Assembly: GCF_000341085.1 (NCBI RefSeq)
Contig: NZ_ANBA01000026.1
Coordinates: forward strand, 1 to 64,000
Reading direction: 5' to 3'
Length of the DNA stretch: 64,000 bases
DNA from: Nocardiopsis ganjiahuensis DSM 45031
Lineage (GTDB): Bacteria; Actinomycetota; Actinomycetes; Streptosporangiales; Streptosporangiaceae
In this document: piece by piece, positions 24,749 through 33,273 of the stretch
Layout: each line of letters begins with the position of its first letter
Position numbering within the stretch: position 1 is the stretch's first letter
Translations under genes and position numbers: made by a program
Notes under the pieces: model-generated
The model's input: only the letters and a program-made list of their open reading frames with translations
Told to the model about the DNA's origin: nothing
The model's database searches: none

Positions 24749-25602
24749 CCACCGGGACACCCCGCCCGCCGGGGAACGCGCCGGTCGTACGCGCTCCGCG
24801 GACCCGGGCCCCGCGCACCAGGTCCGGGCGCATCCCCTGGGTCCTCGTCGTCCCAGCGGTGGTCGGCGTCCTCTTCCTGGTCCTGCCCTTCGCCGGGATG
24901 CTCGTCCGCGCCCCCTGGCCCACCATGGGCGCCCGCATCACCGAACCCGACGTGCTCCGCGCCCTGTGGCTGTCACTGTCCACCGCCACCGCGGCCACCG
25001 TCGTCTCGCTGGTCTTCGGCATCCCCCTGGCCTGGATGCTGGCCCGCACCGGGTTCCCCGGCCGCCGGTTCGTGCGGGCCCTGGTCACCGTCCCCCTGGT
25101 GATCCCGCCCGTGGTGGGCGGTGTGGCCCTGCTGATGGTCCTGGGCCGCAACGGCCTCGTCGGCCGGTACCTGGACGCCTGGTTCGGACTGACCCTGCCC
25201 TTCACCCCCGCCGCCGTGGTCATCGCCCAGGTGTTCGTGGCCATGCCCTTCCTGGTGATCAGCGTGGAGGGGGCCCTGCGCGGGGCCGACCGCCGCTACG
25301 AGGAGGCCGCCGCCACCCTCGGAGCCGACCGCGTCACGATCTTCACCCGGGTCACCCTGCCCATGGTCCTGCCCGGGATCGGGGCCGGCGCGGTGCTGTG
25401 CTGGGCGCGCGCCCTGGGTGAGTTCGGCGCGACCATCACCTTCGCGGGGAACTTCCCCGGTACCACCCAGACCATGCCGCTGGCCGTCTACATGGCCATG
25501 CAGCGCGACCCGGAGGCCGCCGTCGTGTTGAGCCTGGTCCTGCTCCTGGTGTCCCTGGTGGTCCTGGCCACCCTGCGCGAGAGGTGGGTGAACGCCGCGT
25601 GA
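24745..25602 (+). CDS. modB: Molybdate ABC transporter permease ModB
   Basis: Membrane channel subunit of the molybdate importer. The 285-residue protein has a Pro/Arg-rich N-terminus then about six membrane helices (for example WVLVVPAVVGVLFLVLPFAG and TATAATVVSLVFGIPLAWML). The cytoplasmic EAA coupling loop is clear: YEEAAATLGADRVTIFTRVT. The sequence GEFGATITFAGNFPGTTQTM is typical of ModB. It overlaps modA and modC by GTGA junctions, so the four genes form one tightly coupled operon. Confidence 0.93.
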   Translation: MTTGTPRPPGNAPVVRAPRTRAPRTRSGRIPWVLVVPAVVGVLFLVLPFAGMLVRAPWPTMGARITEPDVLRALWLSLSTATAATVVSLVFGIPLAWMLARTGFPGRRFVRALVTVPLVIPPVVGGVALLMVLGRNGLVGRYLDAWFGLTLPFTPAAVVIAQVFVAMPFLVISVEGALRGADRRYEEAAATLGADRVTIFTRVTLPMVLPGIGAGAVLCWARALGEFGATITFAGNFPGTTQTMPLAVYMAMQRDPEAAVVLSLVLLLVSLVVLATLRERWVNAA

Positions 25603-26687
25603 GGCCGACCGGGCCGGCCGCCCCGGCCCCCGACACCTTCGCGCTCGACGCCGGACTGCGTGTGCGGCGGGGGGACTTCACCCTCGACGTGGACCTGACC
25701 GCGGCCCCCGGCGAGATCCTCGCCCTGCTGGGGCCCAACGGAGCGGGCAAGTCCTCCGCGCTGCGCGCCCTGGCCGGGCTGGCCCCCCTCACCGGCGGGC
25801 ACGTGCTCCTGGACGGCGCGGACGAGACCACCACGGCCGTCGAACACCGCCCCATCGGCATGGTCTTCCAGGACTACCTGCTCTTCGAGCACATGAGCGC
25901 CCTGGACAACGTCGCCTTCGGCCCCCGCTGCCAGGGCGCGAGCAAGGCCGAGGCGCGTGCCCGCGCCGCCGAACTGCTCGACCACATGGGCCTGACCGCG
26001 CACGCCCGCTCGCGGCCCCGGCAGCTCTCCGGCGGCCAGGCCCAGCGGGTGGCCCTGGCCCGCGCGCTGGCGGTCCGCCCCCGCCTTCTCCTGCTGGACG
26101 AGCCGATGGCGGCGCTGGACGCCAGTACCCGCATCGACGTCCGGGCCCGGCTGCGCCACCTGTTGGAGGACTTCGACGGAGTGACGGTGCTGGTCACCCA
26201 CGACCCGCTGGACGCCATGGTGCTGGCCGACCGCATCGCTGTGATCGAGTCCGGCCGGGTCGTGCAGCGGGGCGAGCCCGCCGAGGTGGCCCGACGGCCG
26301 CGTACCTCCTACGTGGCCCGCCTGGTGGGGCTCAACCTCTTCCAGGGGCGGGGCGAGGGGGAGACGGTGGTCCTGGAGGGGGCGGCCCCTGACGGGCCCG
26401 CCCGGGTGGCGGTGCGCGAGCCGCACCGCGGTCCGGCCCTGGTGGCCTTCCCGCCGCGCGCGGTGGCGCTGTACCCCGAGCACCCCCGCGGCAGCACACG
26501 CAACGTGTGGCGGCTGACGGTGGACGGGATCGAGCGTTTCGGCGACCAGGTCCGCGTGCACCTGGACGGCCCGCCGTCTCTGGCAGCGGACATCACCCCC
26601 GCGGCCCTGGCCGAGCTCGGGCTGTCCCGGGGCGACACGGTCTGGGCGGGGGTCAAGGCCTCCGAGGTCGAGTGCTACCCGGCTTGA
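25599..26687 (+). CDS. modC: Molybdate ABC transporter ATP-binding protein ModC
   Basis: ATPase of the molybdate importer. The 362-residue protein has Walker A LLGPNGAGKSSALRAL, Q-loop GMVFQDYLLF, signature LSGGQAQRVALARALAV, Walker B LLLLDEPMAALDAS and the switch histidine in VTHDPLDAM. The C-terminal part (about 285-360) is a TOBE/Mop regulatory domain. The GTG at 25599 overlaps the modB stop; a GTG five codons upstream is an alternative. Confidence 0.93.
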   Translation: MRPTGPAAPAPDTFALDAGLRVRRGDFTLDVDLTAAPGEILALLGPNGAGKSSALRALAGLAPLTGGHVLLDGADETTTAVEHRPIGMVFQDYLLFEHMSALDNVAFGPRCQGASKAEARARAAELLDHMGLTAHARSRPRQLSGGQAQRVALARALAVRPRLLLLDEPMAALDASTRIDVRARLRHLLEDFDGVTVLVTHDPLDAMVLADRIAVIESGRVVQRGEPAEVARRPRTSYVARLVGLNLFQGRGEGETVVLEGAAPDGPARVAVREPHRGPALVAFPPRAVALYPEHPRGSTRNVWRLTVDGIERFGDQVRVHLDGPPSLAADITPAALAELGLSRGDTVWAGVKASEVECYPA

Positions 26688-26909
26688 GCCGGGCAGGGGA
26701 AGCGGATCCGCCCGCCTGGAGGGGCCCGGGGCCCGCCCTCCGGTGAGACACGGCTCCCACATGTCGGAACGAACAGTGTCCTTTCGGTCCCAACCGTGAA
26801 AAACGGGTACGGAAATCCTGTGGACACTTGGATATCCACCCCTCACCCGGGGGAGACTGTAGGACACCCGGTGACGACAGTCCTTCCCCCAACGGCCGAG
26901 GAGGGTTCC

Positions 26910-27248
26910 ATGTCCCTGAGAGAGCATGAGCGAAGGATCCTCGAGGAGATCGAGCGGCAGCTCAGCGAGGACGCCCCGGACCTTGCCGGACGTCTGGAGG
27001 CCTTCGGGACCGACGACCCCGACGCCCCGGCCGACCCAGGGCTGCGGAGCTGGAAACCATGGGTGGCCTGCGGGCTGATCGCGGTGGTCACCGCGGGGCT
27101 GCTCGTCCTGCTGTTCGTGCTCACACCGAGCGCGCCCCAGCCCGACGTCCCCCGGCCCGCCGAGACCTCGCAGGAGAACGCGCCCGATCCGGCGCCGGAG
27201 GGCGACCCGGTGGAGGGGCCGCCCGAACCGGCCGAACCGGTCAGCTGA
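26910..27248 (+). CDS. DUF3040 membrane protein
   Basis: A 112-residue protein. The N-terminal motif SLREHERRILEEIERQLSED is the signature of DUF3040, small actinobacterial membrane proteins of unknown function. One strong membrane helix follows (residues about 50-72, WVACGLIAVVTAGLLVLLFV), then a Pro/Glu-rich extracytoplasmic tail of 40 residues. Members usually have two membrane segments; here only one is visible. The ATG at 26910 follows GAGGAGGG. Confidence 0.82.
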   Translation: MSLREHERRILEEIERQLSEDAPDLAGRLEAFGTDDPDAPADPGLRSWKPWVACGLIAVVTAGLLVLLFVLTPSAPQPDVPRPAETSQENAPDPAPEGDPVEGPPEPAEPVS

Positions 27249-27319
27249 CCTCCGGGCCCCACGTCCCCCGGGGCTCGGAGAACGCCGCCGGTCCGCGCGG
27301 CGCCGGACCGCACGGGAAA

Positions 27320-27352
27320 GGCCCCGCCCGGAAGCGTGTTCCGGACGGGGCC
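27320..27352. terminator. Bidirectional terminator-like hairpin
   Basis: GGCCCCGCCCGGAA (27320-27333), 5-nt loop, TTCCGGACGGGGCC (27339-27352), one mismatch in 14 pairs, between the convergent DUF3040 and penicillin-binding protein genes. Confidence 0.65.
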
Positions 27353-27366
27353 TGACGTGCTCGCGG

Positions 27367-30318
27367 TCAGAGAGCGTTGGTGAACTTGGCTCCCAGCGGG
27401 CCGGCCACGGAACCGCCGCCGCCACCGCCGTCGACCACCACGGCGAAGGCCACGTCGCCCTTGTAGCCGACCATCCACGCGTGGCTGGGCAGCTCGCCGT
27501 CCTCGTCGGCGTCGTCGGCGGTGCCGAACTCGGCACTGCCCGTCTTGCCGTACACCTCGCCCTGGAAACCGGCGTCCTTGGCGGTGCCCTCGGTGATCAC
27601 CGCGCGCATCATCGGACGCAGGGCCTCGGCGTTGCCGATCGGGTTGGGCTCGGGCAGGTCCTCCCGGGCGGGCTCGGTGACCAGCACCGGGTGCCGCCAG
27701 GAACCGTCGGCGACCGCAGCGGGCACCGTCGCCATGTGCAGCGGTGAGGTGAGGATCTGGCCCTGGCCGATGCCCTGGGCACCCATCATGGTGGCGCTGT
27801 CCACGGGCGGGAAGCTCGGCTCGTGGGTGTTCACACCGATGTCCAGCGGGGCGTTCATCCCGAACTGCTCGGCGCTGGCCTGGAGGTTCTCCGGGCTCAG
27901 GTGCTGACCGATCTCGTGCGCCAGCGCGGTGTTGCAGGAGGTCGCGAACGCCTCCGTCACCGTCTGCTCCCCGTACTCGGCCTCGCCCGCGTTGCGGAAC
28001 GGCCAGCCGCCCAGGTCGTACTCCTTGGGGCAGTCCATGGTGGCGTCCACCGACAGACCGTTGTCCAACAGCGAGCTGTAGGTGACGATCTTGAAGGAGG
28101 AGCCGGGCGGGTACTGGCCCTCGAAGGCCCGGTTGAACCCGCCGGGCACGTTCACCGCCGCGAGGATCTCACCGGTGGAGGGGCGGATCGCCACCATCCC
28201 GGTGTCCTTGTCGGAGTCGATGACGGCGTTGGCCGCGGCGTTCTGGACCGTCATGTCGATGCTGGTGGTGACGGACTCGCCGTCGGAACCGTCCAGGGTC
28301 GTGACGGTGTTCTCCTCGGTGACCTCCAGGGAGTCGAGCTCCTCGGCCTCGGCGGCGTCCACCATCACGATGGTGGTCGCGGCCTCACCGGCCAGCCGCT
28401 CCTCGTAGGTGCGCTGGAGGCCGGTCTTGCCGACGGTGTCGCCGACGCTGTAGGCCGGGCCGAGCCGCTCGACGTCGTCCTCGTCGGCCTCGCCCAGCTC
28501 GCCCACGATCATCTGGAGCGAACCGGAGAGCTCCGGGGTGTCCAGCTGGGTGCCGTCGGCGGCCTGGATCTGGCCGCGCTCACCCCACACCGCGGTACGG
28601 GCCAGGACCTGGCCCTCGCCGAGCCCGGGGTAGGCGACCTCGGGTGAGAAGTCCACCCACCACTCGCCGTCCTCGCGCACGAGCGGGAGCTCGCCCTCCC
28701 AACCCCAGTCGTCGGCGTTGGTCAGTGCCACGGTCACCTCGTAGGGCGCGCTGCCGGTGCTGCCCTCCGTGGTGGGCGTGCCGATCTCGACCTCGACGCC
28801 GTCGACACCCAGACCGGCGTCGATCCCACCGAGGATCTCCTCGGCGTCGTCACCGGTGGTGACGGCGGCCAGCCGGGCGAAGTCCTGGTCCTCCCAGGCG
28901 GCCTCGTACTCGGCCGTGGCCTCCTCGGGCTGGGGCAGTGTGTACACGTACCAGCCGGCGGCACCGCCGAGCAGCGCCAGGACGACCACGCTCGCGACCA
29001 CGCCGATGATCAGCCCGCGGCGGGACTTCTTCCGGGGCGGCGGCGGGCCGGGGTCGTAGGCGTCGTCGTCATAGGGGTCGTCGGGGCCCTGGGGACCACC
29101 GGGACCACCGGGACCACCGGGGCCGGTGTGGCCGCCCGGCCCTTCGGGGCCGCCGTAGCCGCCCTGACCGCTGTAGAGGAACTCGTAGCTGTCGCTGCGG
29201 CTCCGCCCCTCCTCCTGCGGGTCGTGGTGGGCGGACGGCTCCGGAGCGGATCCGGGGTAGGGAGTGTCGCCCTGGTATGCGGGCTGGCCCGCGTACGGGG
29301 TCTCCCACGCCTCGGGGGAGACCGCGGCACCCTCGGGCCGGTGCGCCTCGTGACCCTGGCTCTCGTTCCCCTGGGACCCGTAGCCGGAGTGGTCGGAGTG
29401 GTCGTAACCGGGGCTCGCGTAACCGGGGGTCTCGTACCCCGGAGTGCCGTACCCCTGGCTGTCGTACCCCGAGCTGTCGTGTCCCGGGCCGTCGTAACCC
29501 TGGGCGGCCTGGGCGGCCCAGCCCTCCTGGGCTCCGGTCCCGGGGTCGTCCCAGGACTCCTGAGGGGCCTGCTGCCCGGCGGGACCGTTCCGGTCCGCCT
29601 GGGCGGGCCGCGGCGCGACCGGGGTGCCCCACGGCTCGTGGGGTTCGTCGGTGGGGGGCTCGACCGGCCGGCCCCAGGAGGACTGGGCGACCGTGTCGGG
29701 ACTGTTCCAGGCCTGCGAAGGCTCGGGAGGGCGCTCCGCGGAGGGCTCCTCGGGCGCGGGCCACCCCTGGTCGGGGTTCTGCGCGGGCTGCCCCCACTGC
29801 TGCTCGGGCTGGTCCCGGCTCGTGCGGGGCTCCTGCCAGGGCTCGTTCACGGTGTCGGGCGCGTTCCACGAGGGCTGTTCGGCCTCGGGTTCGTTCCACG
29901 AGGGCTGTTCGGCCTCGGGTTCGTTCCACGAGGAGCGATCGGCGTCGGGCGCGTTCCACGAGGGCTGTTCGGCCTCGGGCGCGGCCCACGAAGCTTGCTC
30001 GGGCTCGGGCTCGTTCCACGAAGCGGGCTCGGCTCCGGGTTCGGGCGCGGGGGCCTGGTGCGACCCCCGGTAGGGGGTGCCCCAGGGTTCCGCGGCCTCG
30101 TCCGGCCGGTCGGCCGGCGGCGCCGGTTCGACGGCGCCCTCCTGCCGAACGGGCCCCGAGGGCTCGAAGCCGAGGCCTCCGGTCTCCGCGGGGCGGGCCC
30201 CGGGAGGTCGCTGGGGGATGCGGTAGGGGTTCTCCGGGCGCGGTTGACGCGCCTCTGTGCCATCCGAATCCTCGGGCGGCCCGGAGGAATCCGGCTGCCG
30301 GGGGGACCGTTCGTCCAC
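27367..30318 (-). CDS. Class B penicillin-binding protein (MecA_N-type) with long disordered N-terminus
   Basis: A 983-residue peptidoglycan transpeptidase. Residues 1-420 are a cytoplasmic, Pro/Gln/Trp/Gly-rich disordered region, including six copies of a 10-residue unit around EAEQPSWNEP. One membrane helix follows (about 430-455, RGLIIGVVASVVVLALLGGA). Outside are an NTF2-like MecA_N domain (ATAEYEAAWEDQDFARLAAV), a dimerisation part, and the transpeptidase domain with the active-site SSFK (Ser740, Lys743), SCN (about 792) and KTG (about 922). The GTG at 30318 with GAAGGAC upstream is chosen. It builds wall cross-links, probably in growth or sporulation; the tail may recruit partners or be phosphorylated. 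Confidence 0.9.
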   Translation of the reverse strand: MDERSPRQPDSSGPPEDSDGTEARQPRPENPYRIPQRPPGARPAETGGLGFEPSGPVRQEGAVEPAPPADRPDEAAEPWGTPYRGSHQAPAPEPGAEPASWNEPEPEQASWAAPEAEQPSWNAPDADRSSWNEPEAEQPSWNEPEAEQPSWNAPDTVNEPWQEPRTSRDQPEQQWGQPAQNPDQGWPAPEEPSAERPPEPSQAWNSPDTVAQSSWGRPVEPPTDEPHEPWGTPVAPRPAQADRNGPAGQQAPQESWDDPGTGAQEGWAAQAAQGYDGPGHDSSGYDSQGYGTPGYETPGYASPGYDHSDHSGYGSQGNESQGHEAHRPEGAAVSPEAWETPYAGQPAYQGDTPYPGSAPEPSAHHDPQEEGRSRSDSYEFLYSGQGGYGGPEGPGGHTGPGGPGGPGGPQGPDDPYDDDAYDPGPPPPRKKSRRGLIIGVVASVVVLALLGGAAGWYVYTLPQPEEATAEYEAAWEDQDFARLAAVTTGDDAEEILGGIDAGLGVDGVEVEIGTPTTEGSTGSAPYEVTVALTNADDWGWEGELPLVREDGEWWVDFSPEVAYPGLGEGQVLARTAVWGERGQIQAADGTQLDTPELSGSLQMIVGELGEADEDDVERLGPAYSVGDTVGKTGLQRTYEERLAGEAATTIVMVDAAEAEELDSLEVTEENTVTTLDGSDGESVTTSIDMTVQNAAANAVIDSDKDTGMVAIRPSTGEILAAVNVPGGFNRAFEGQYPPGSSFKIVTYSSLLDNGLSVDATMDCPKEYDLGGWPFRNAGEAEYGEQTVTEAFATSCNTALAHEIGQHLSPENLQASAEQFGMNAPLDIGVNTHEPSFPPVDSATMMGAQGIGQGQILTSPLHMATVPAAVADGSWRHPVLVTEPAREDLPEPNPIGNAEALRPMMRAVITEGTAKDAGFQGEVYGKTGSAEFGTADDADEDGELPSHAWMVGYKGDVAFAVVVDGGGGGGSVAGPLGAKFTNAL
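29861..30040. repeat. Six 30-bp tandem repeats inside the penicillin-binding protein gene
   Basis: Six in-frame 30-bp units start at 29861, 29891, 29921, 29951, 29981 and 30011 with the core CGTTCCACGAGG. They encode the 10-residue repeats of the disordered N-terminus. Units 1, 2 and 4 are nearly identical, so copy number may vary between strains. Confidence 0.9.
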
Positions 30319-30358
30319 GCCTGACCGTCCTTCGTTACGTTTCCTGGAGATACCACGA

Positions 30359-30390
30359 TGCCCCGCTCCCACCTCGGTGGGAGCGGGGCA
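30359..30390. terminator. Perfect hairpin in the leader of the penicillin-binding protein gene
   Basis: TGCCCCGCTCCCAC (30359-30372), loop CTCG, GTGGGAGCGGGGCA (30377-30390): 14 perfect pairs, 40 bp upstream of the GTG at 30318. Either a second terminator for upstream transcripts or an attenuator in the leader. Confidence 0.5.
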
Positions 30391-30652
30391 CGAGGATGAT
30401 GGTCGGCATGGCGGTCGCCTCTCGGCGCGGGGCACAACGGGGCTCCTGGCCGTCCGATCAGCCCGCCCGCGAGGAGCGGGTGCCGGACGCGGTATTCCGC
30501 GAAGGCAATAGTTGAGGCCCGGGGGACACTTGCTACCACACCGACCAACAGTGACTCTAACCCATCCGTCCGGGGAGTTGTTCCACGAGGCACAGGAGAG
30601 CCGCATGCGCAATCTCACGGTGAGAGGCGGCGCGGATCGGGTAAAGACAAAG

Positions 30653-30684
30653 GGCCGGTCCCGCAAAGGGGTACGGGACCGGCC
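30653..30684 (-). terminator. Terminator of fprA
   Basis: GGCCGGTCCCG/CGGGACCGGCC 11-bp stem (30653-30663, 30674-30684), 36 bp past the fprA stop; on the minus strand CTTTGTCTTT follows, an unusually T-rich tail for this DNA. Confidence 0.75.
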
Positions 30685-30720
30685 GGGACGCTCACACGGG
30701 GCTCCGGGGTTGTGGAGACC

Positions 30721-32085
30721 CTAGGCCTGCCGTGCGACGCTGGTCTGTTCCTCGCGGCTGAGCAGCTTGAGGCGCTTGCGGCCGCGCTCGGCGCCCAGCT
30801 CCTCCTCCTTGGCCTCGATCCGCTTCCAGCCCTCCCAGGTGGTGTACTCGACACCGCGCTCGGCGAGCAGCGCCTGGAAGGCGACGGGGTCCGGCTCTGC
30901 GGCCGGCGTGAAGGACTCGCGGTCGGCGACCAGGTTGGTCACGGTCTCCAGGGCGTCGCCCTTGGTGTGGCCGATCAGGCCGACCGGGCCGCGTTTGATC
31001 CAACCGGTGGCGTACACGCCGTCGACGTGCTCCTCGTCCAGGTCCAGGACCCGGCCCTCGGAGTTCGGGACGACCCCGCGCTCATCGTCGAAGGGCAGGT
31101 CGGCCAGGGGCGAGCCCAGGTAGCCGATGGCGCGGTAGACGGCCTGGACCTCGGTGTCGACGAACTCGCCGGTGCCCTTGACGTTGCCGTCGCCGGTCAG
31201 CTCCATGCGCTCGGTACGGATACCGGTCACCCTGTCCTCGCCGAGGATCTCCACGGGCGAGTGCAGGAAGTGCAGGTGCAGGCGGCGGTCGGCGCCGCGC
31301 TCGTCGCGGATCGCCCAGTTCTGGAGGACCTTGACGTTGGTCTTGACCTGGTTGGACTCCTCGCAGGCCTTGAGGCTGCCCTCGTCCATCTCGAAGTCCT
31401 CGGCGTAGACCAGGACCTCGACGCCGGGCTGCTTGTCCAGCTCGCGCAGCTCCATCGGGGTGGCCTTGCACTGGGCGATGCCGCGCCGGGCGAACACGTG
31501 CACGTCGGTGATCTGCTTGGCGCGCAGGCCCTCGTAGACGTTGTCCGTGATGTCGGTGGACAGCAGGTCGTCGGCGTCCTTGGCCAGGATGCGCGCGACG
31601 TCCACGGCGACGTTGCCCGCGCCGATCACGGCCACGCTGGTGCCGTCGACGTGCCAGGACGGGTTGACGTCCGGGTGCGAGTCGTACCAGAAGACGAAGT
31701 CGGCGGCGCCGTGGCTGCCGGGCAGGTCGACGCCGGGGATGTCGAGCGTGCGGTCGCGGTCGCTGCCGGTGGCGAAGACGACCGCGTCGTAGTGGCGGCG
31801 CAGGTCCTCGAGCTTGAGGTCCACTCCGTACTCGACGTTGCCGTAGAAGGTGATCTCCGGCTTGTCGAGGATCTTGTGCAGCGCACCCTGGATCTGCTTG
31901 ATCCGGGGGTGGTCCGGGGCCACGCCGTAGCGGACCAGGCCGTAGGGCGACGGCAGCTTGTCGAGGATGTCGATGCTGACGGACGTGCCGCACGCGGACA
32001 GGGTTTCGTCCTTGGTGAGCAGGTCCGCGGCGTAGATTCCCGCCGGGCCCGCACCCACGATTCCCACTCGCAGTGGTCGCGTCAT
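30721..32085 (-). CDS. fprA: NADPH-ferredoxin reductase, FprA type
   Basis: Transfers electrons from NADPH to ferredoxin for P450s and other redox enzymes. The 454-residue protein is of the adrenodoxin-reductase-like family: FAD motif VGIVGAGPAGIYAADLL at residues 6-22, DKLPSPYGLVRYGVAPDHP, NADPH motif VAVIGAGNVAVDVARI, RRGIAQCKATPMELRE, and near the C-terminus VYATGWIKRGPVGLIGHTKG. The ATG at 32085 fits the conserved start. An IdeR-like iron box lies 38-56 bp upstream, suggesting iron-dependent repression. Confidence 0.93.
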   Translation of the reverse strand: MTRPLRVGIVGAGPAGIYAADLLTKDETLSACGTSVSIDILDKLPSPYGLVRYGVAPDHPRIKQIQGALHKILDKPEITFYGNVEYGVDLKLEDLRRHYDAVVFATGSDRDRTLDIPGVDLPGSHGAADFVFWYDSHPDVNPSWHVDGTSVAVIGAGNVAVDVARILAKDADDLLSTDITDNVYEGLRAKQITDVHVFARRGIAQCKATPMELRELDKQPGVEVLVYAEDFEMDEGSLKACEESNQVKTNVKVLQNWAIRDERGADRRLHLHFLHSPVEILGEDRVTGIRTERMELTGDGNVKGTGEFVDTEVQAVYRAIGYLGSPLADLPFDDERGVVPNSEGRVLDLDEEHVDGVYATGWIKRGPVGLIGHTKGDALETVTNLVADRESFTPAAEPDPVAFQALLAERGVEYTTWEGWKRIEAKEEELGAERGRKRLKLLSREEQTSVARQA

Positions 32086-32122
32086 CGCACAGCTCCAAGT
32101 CTTCGCGCCAGGGTCGGACGCC

Positions 32123-32141
32123 ATAGGTAAGGCTCGCCTAA
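32123..32141. promoter_or_regulatory. IdeR/DmdR-type iron box upstream of fprA
   Basis: ATAGGTAAGGCTCGCCTAA matches the 19-bp consensus TTAGGTTAGGCTAACCTAA at 15 positions. It lies in the fprA promoter region. DtxR-family repressors bind such sites when iron is plentiful. Confidence 0.65.
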
Positions 32142-32345
32142 TCTATCCGATGTCGCCACCGGAAAAACCCACTATAGGGGTAGGGAATTCTGCTCTCGCC
32201 TCCGGGGAGGCGATTGCGCTCCGGAGTGCCGTTCGCCGACGGCATTCCAGGCAGGGGGCCCGATCCGGGTTCGCTGAAAGGGCCTTCAGTCTGGGGTCAA
32301 CGCCCCGTCAAGGCCGAATCAGCCCGGCGCCGGCTGTGGGGAAAG

Positions 32346-33029
32346 TCACTTGCCCTCGATCTCGGCCTTGACCGAGGCGGCGTACCGGGCGATCTGATCC
32401 TGGCCCGACAGCTTGGCGATCGCGTCCATGATGGCGTCGGTGGCCTCCCGCCGGGGCTTGGCCTTGTCCGCCCGGCCCGTCCAGGGGGACAGGTCGACCG
32501 GTTCGCCGAAGCTCACGCCCACGCGGTTGAACGAGGGGATCTTGCGGCCGGGCGGCAGGATGCGCCCGGTGCCGGTGAGCGCGACCGGGACCACGGGCGC
32601 CCCGGTGCTCAGTGCCAGCCAGGCCAGGCCGGTCTGCCCCTTGTACAGGTGGCCGTCGGGGGAGCGGGTGCCCTCGGGGAAGATCCCGAAGACCTCGCCG
32701 CCGTTGATGACCTCCACGCTGTTGTCCATCGCCTCCTGGGAGCTCTGGCCCGGGCGGCGGTCCACCGACACCGGACCCAGGGCCCGCAGGGTCCGGGACA
32801 CCATCCGCTTGACCAGGGTGCTCTCGTCGAAGAGCTCCTTCTTGGCGATGAAGCGCACCGGTCTGGGGCAGGCCACCCCGATGAAGAGGGGGTCGATGAT
32901 CGACAGGTGGTTGGCTGCCAGGATCACCGGTCCCTGCGCCGGGACGTGGTGCGCGCCCTCCACCCGCTGGGGCCACAGCACGCGGCTGGCGGGTGCGACA
33001 ACGGCCTTGGCCGCTCCGTACAGTGACAC
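32346..33029 (-). CDS. plsC: 1-Acyl-sn-glycerol-3-phosphate acyltransferase-like protein
   Basis: A 227-residue PlsC-family membrane-associated acyltransferase of phospholipid synthesis. Motif I is NHLSIID (NHxxxxD, about residues 43-49), motif II includes RFIAKKELFD, motif III is FPEGTRSPDG and motif IV is VVPVALTGT. The GTG at 33029 has AAGGGGCGA about 12 bases upstream; the family start is close to this point. Several PlsC paralogues are usual in actinomycetes, so whether this is the main enzyme is unclear. Confidence 0.88.
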   Translation of the reverse strand: MSLYGAAKAVVAPASRVLWPQRVEGAHHVPAQGPVILAANHLSIIDPLFIGVACPRPVRFIAKKELFDESTLVKRMVSRTLRALGPVSVDRRPGQSSQEAMDNSVEVINGGEVFGIFPEGTRSPDGHLYKGQTGLAWLALSTGAPVVPVALTGTGRILPPGRKIPSFNRVGVSFGEPVDLSPWTGRADKAKPRREATDAIMDAIAKLSGQDQIARYAASVKAEIEGK

Positions 33030-33273
33030 TATGAAGTCGCCCCTTCTCGGTGGGTGGCGGATTCGCGCGGGGTGTGGACGCACGGGCGGGACCGTCGGTC
33101 CGCTGTCGTGCCACCAGAGCTTATCCGGGTTCGGCGCGGGGTCGCGGGGGCGAGGTCTCCCAAGAGAGAACTCCCTACCACTCCCGTGACCCAGGCCACA
33201 CGCGCTACGCTGATGGTCTAGACCTCTGGCTCCGGTCGGAGGGCTTCTCCGGATGCGAGTGAGGAAGACAGCC

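Larger units (their letters stand above)
30319..30720. other. Intergenic stretch between fprA and the penicillin-binding protein gene
   Basis: About 400 bp without a gene. It contains the fprA terminator hairpin at 30653-30684, an unexplained perfect hairpin at 30359-30390, and presumably the promoter of the penicillin-binding protein gene. Confidence 0.6.

Noticed and set aside
29861..30040. Regular 30-bp repeats suggestive of a CRISPR array
   Set aside because: The units are directly adjacent with no spacers and are in frame within the penicillin-binding protein gene.
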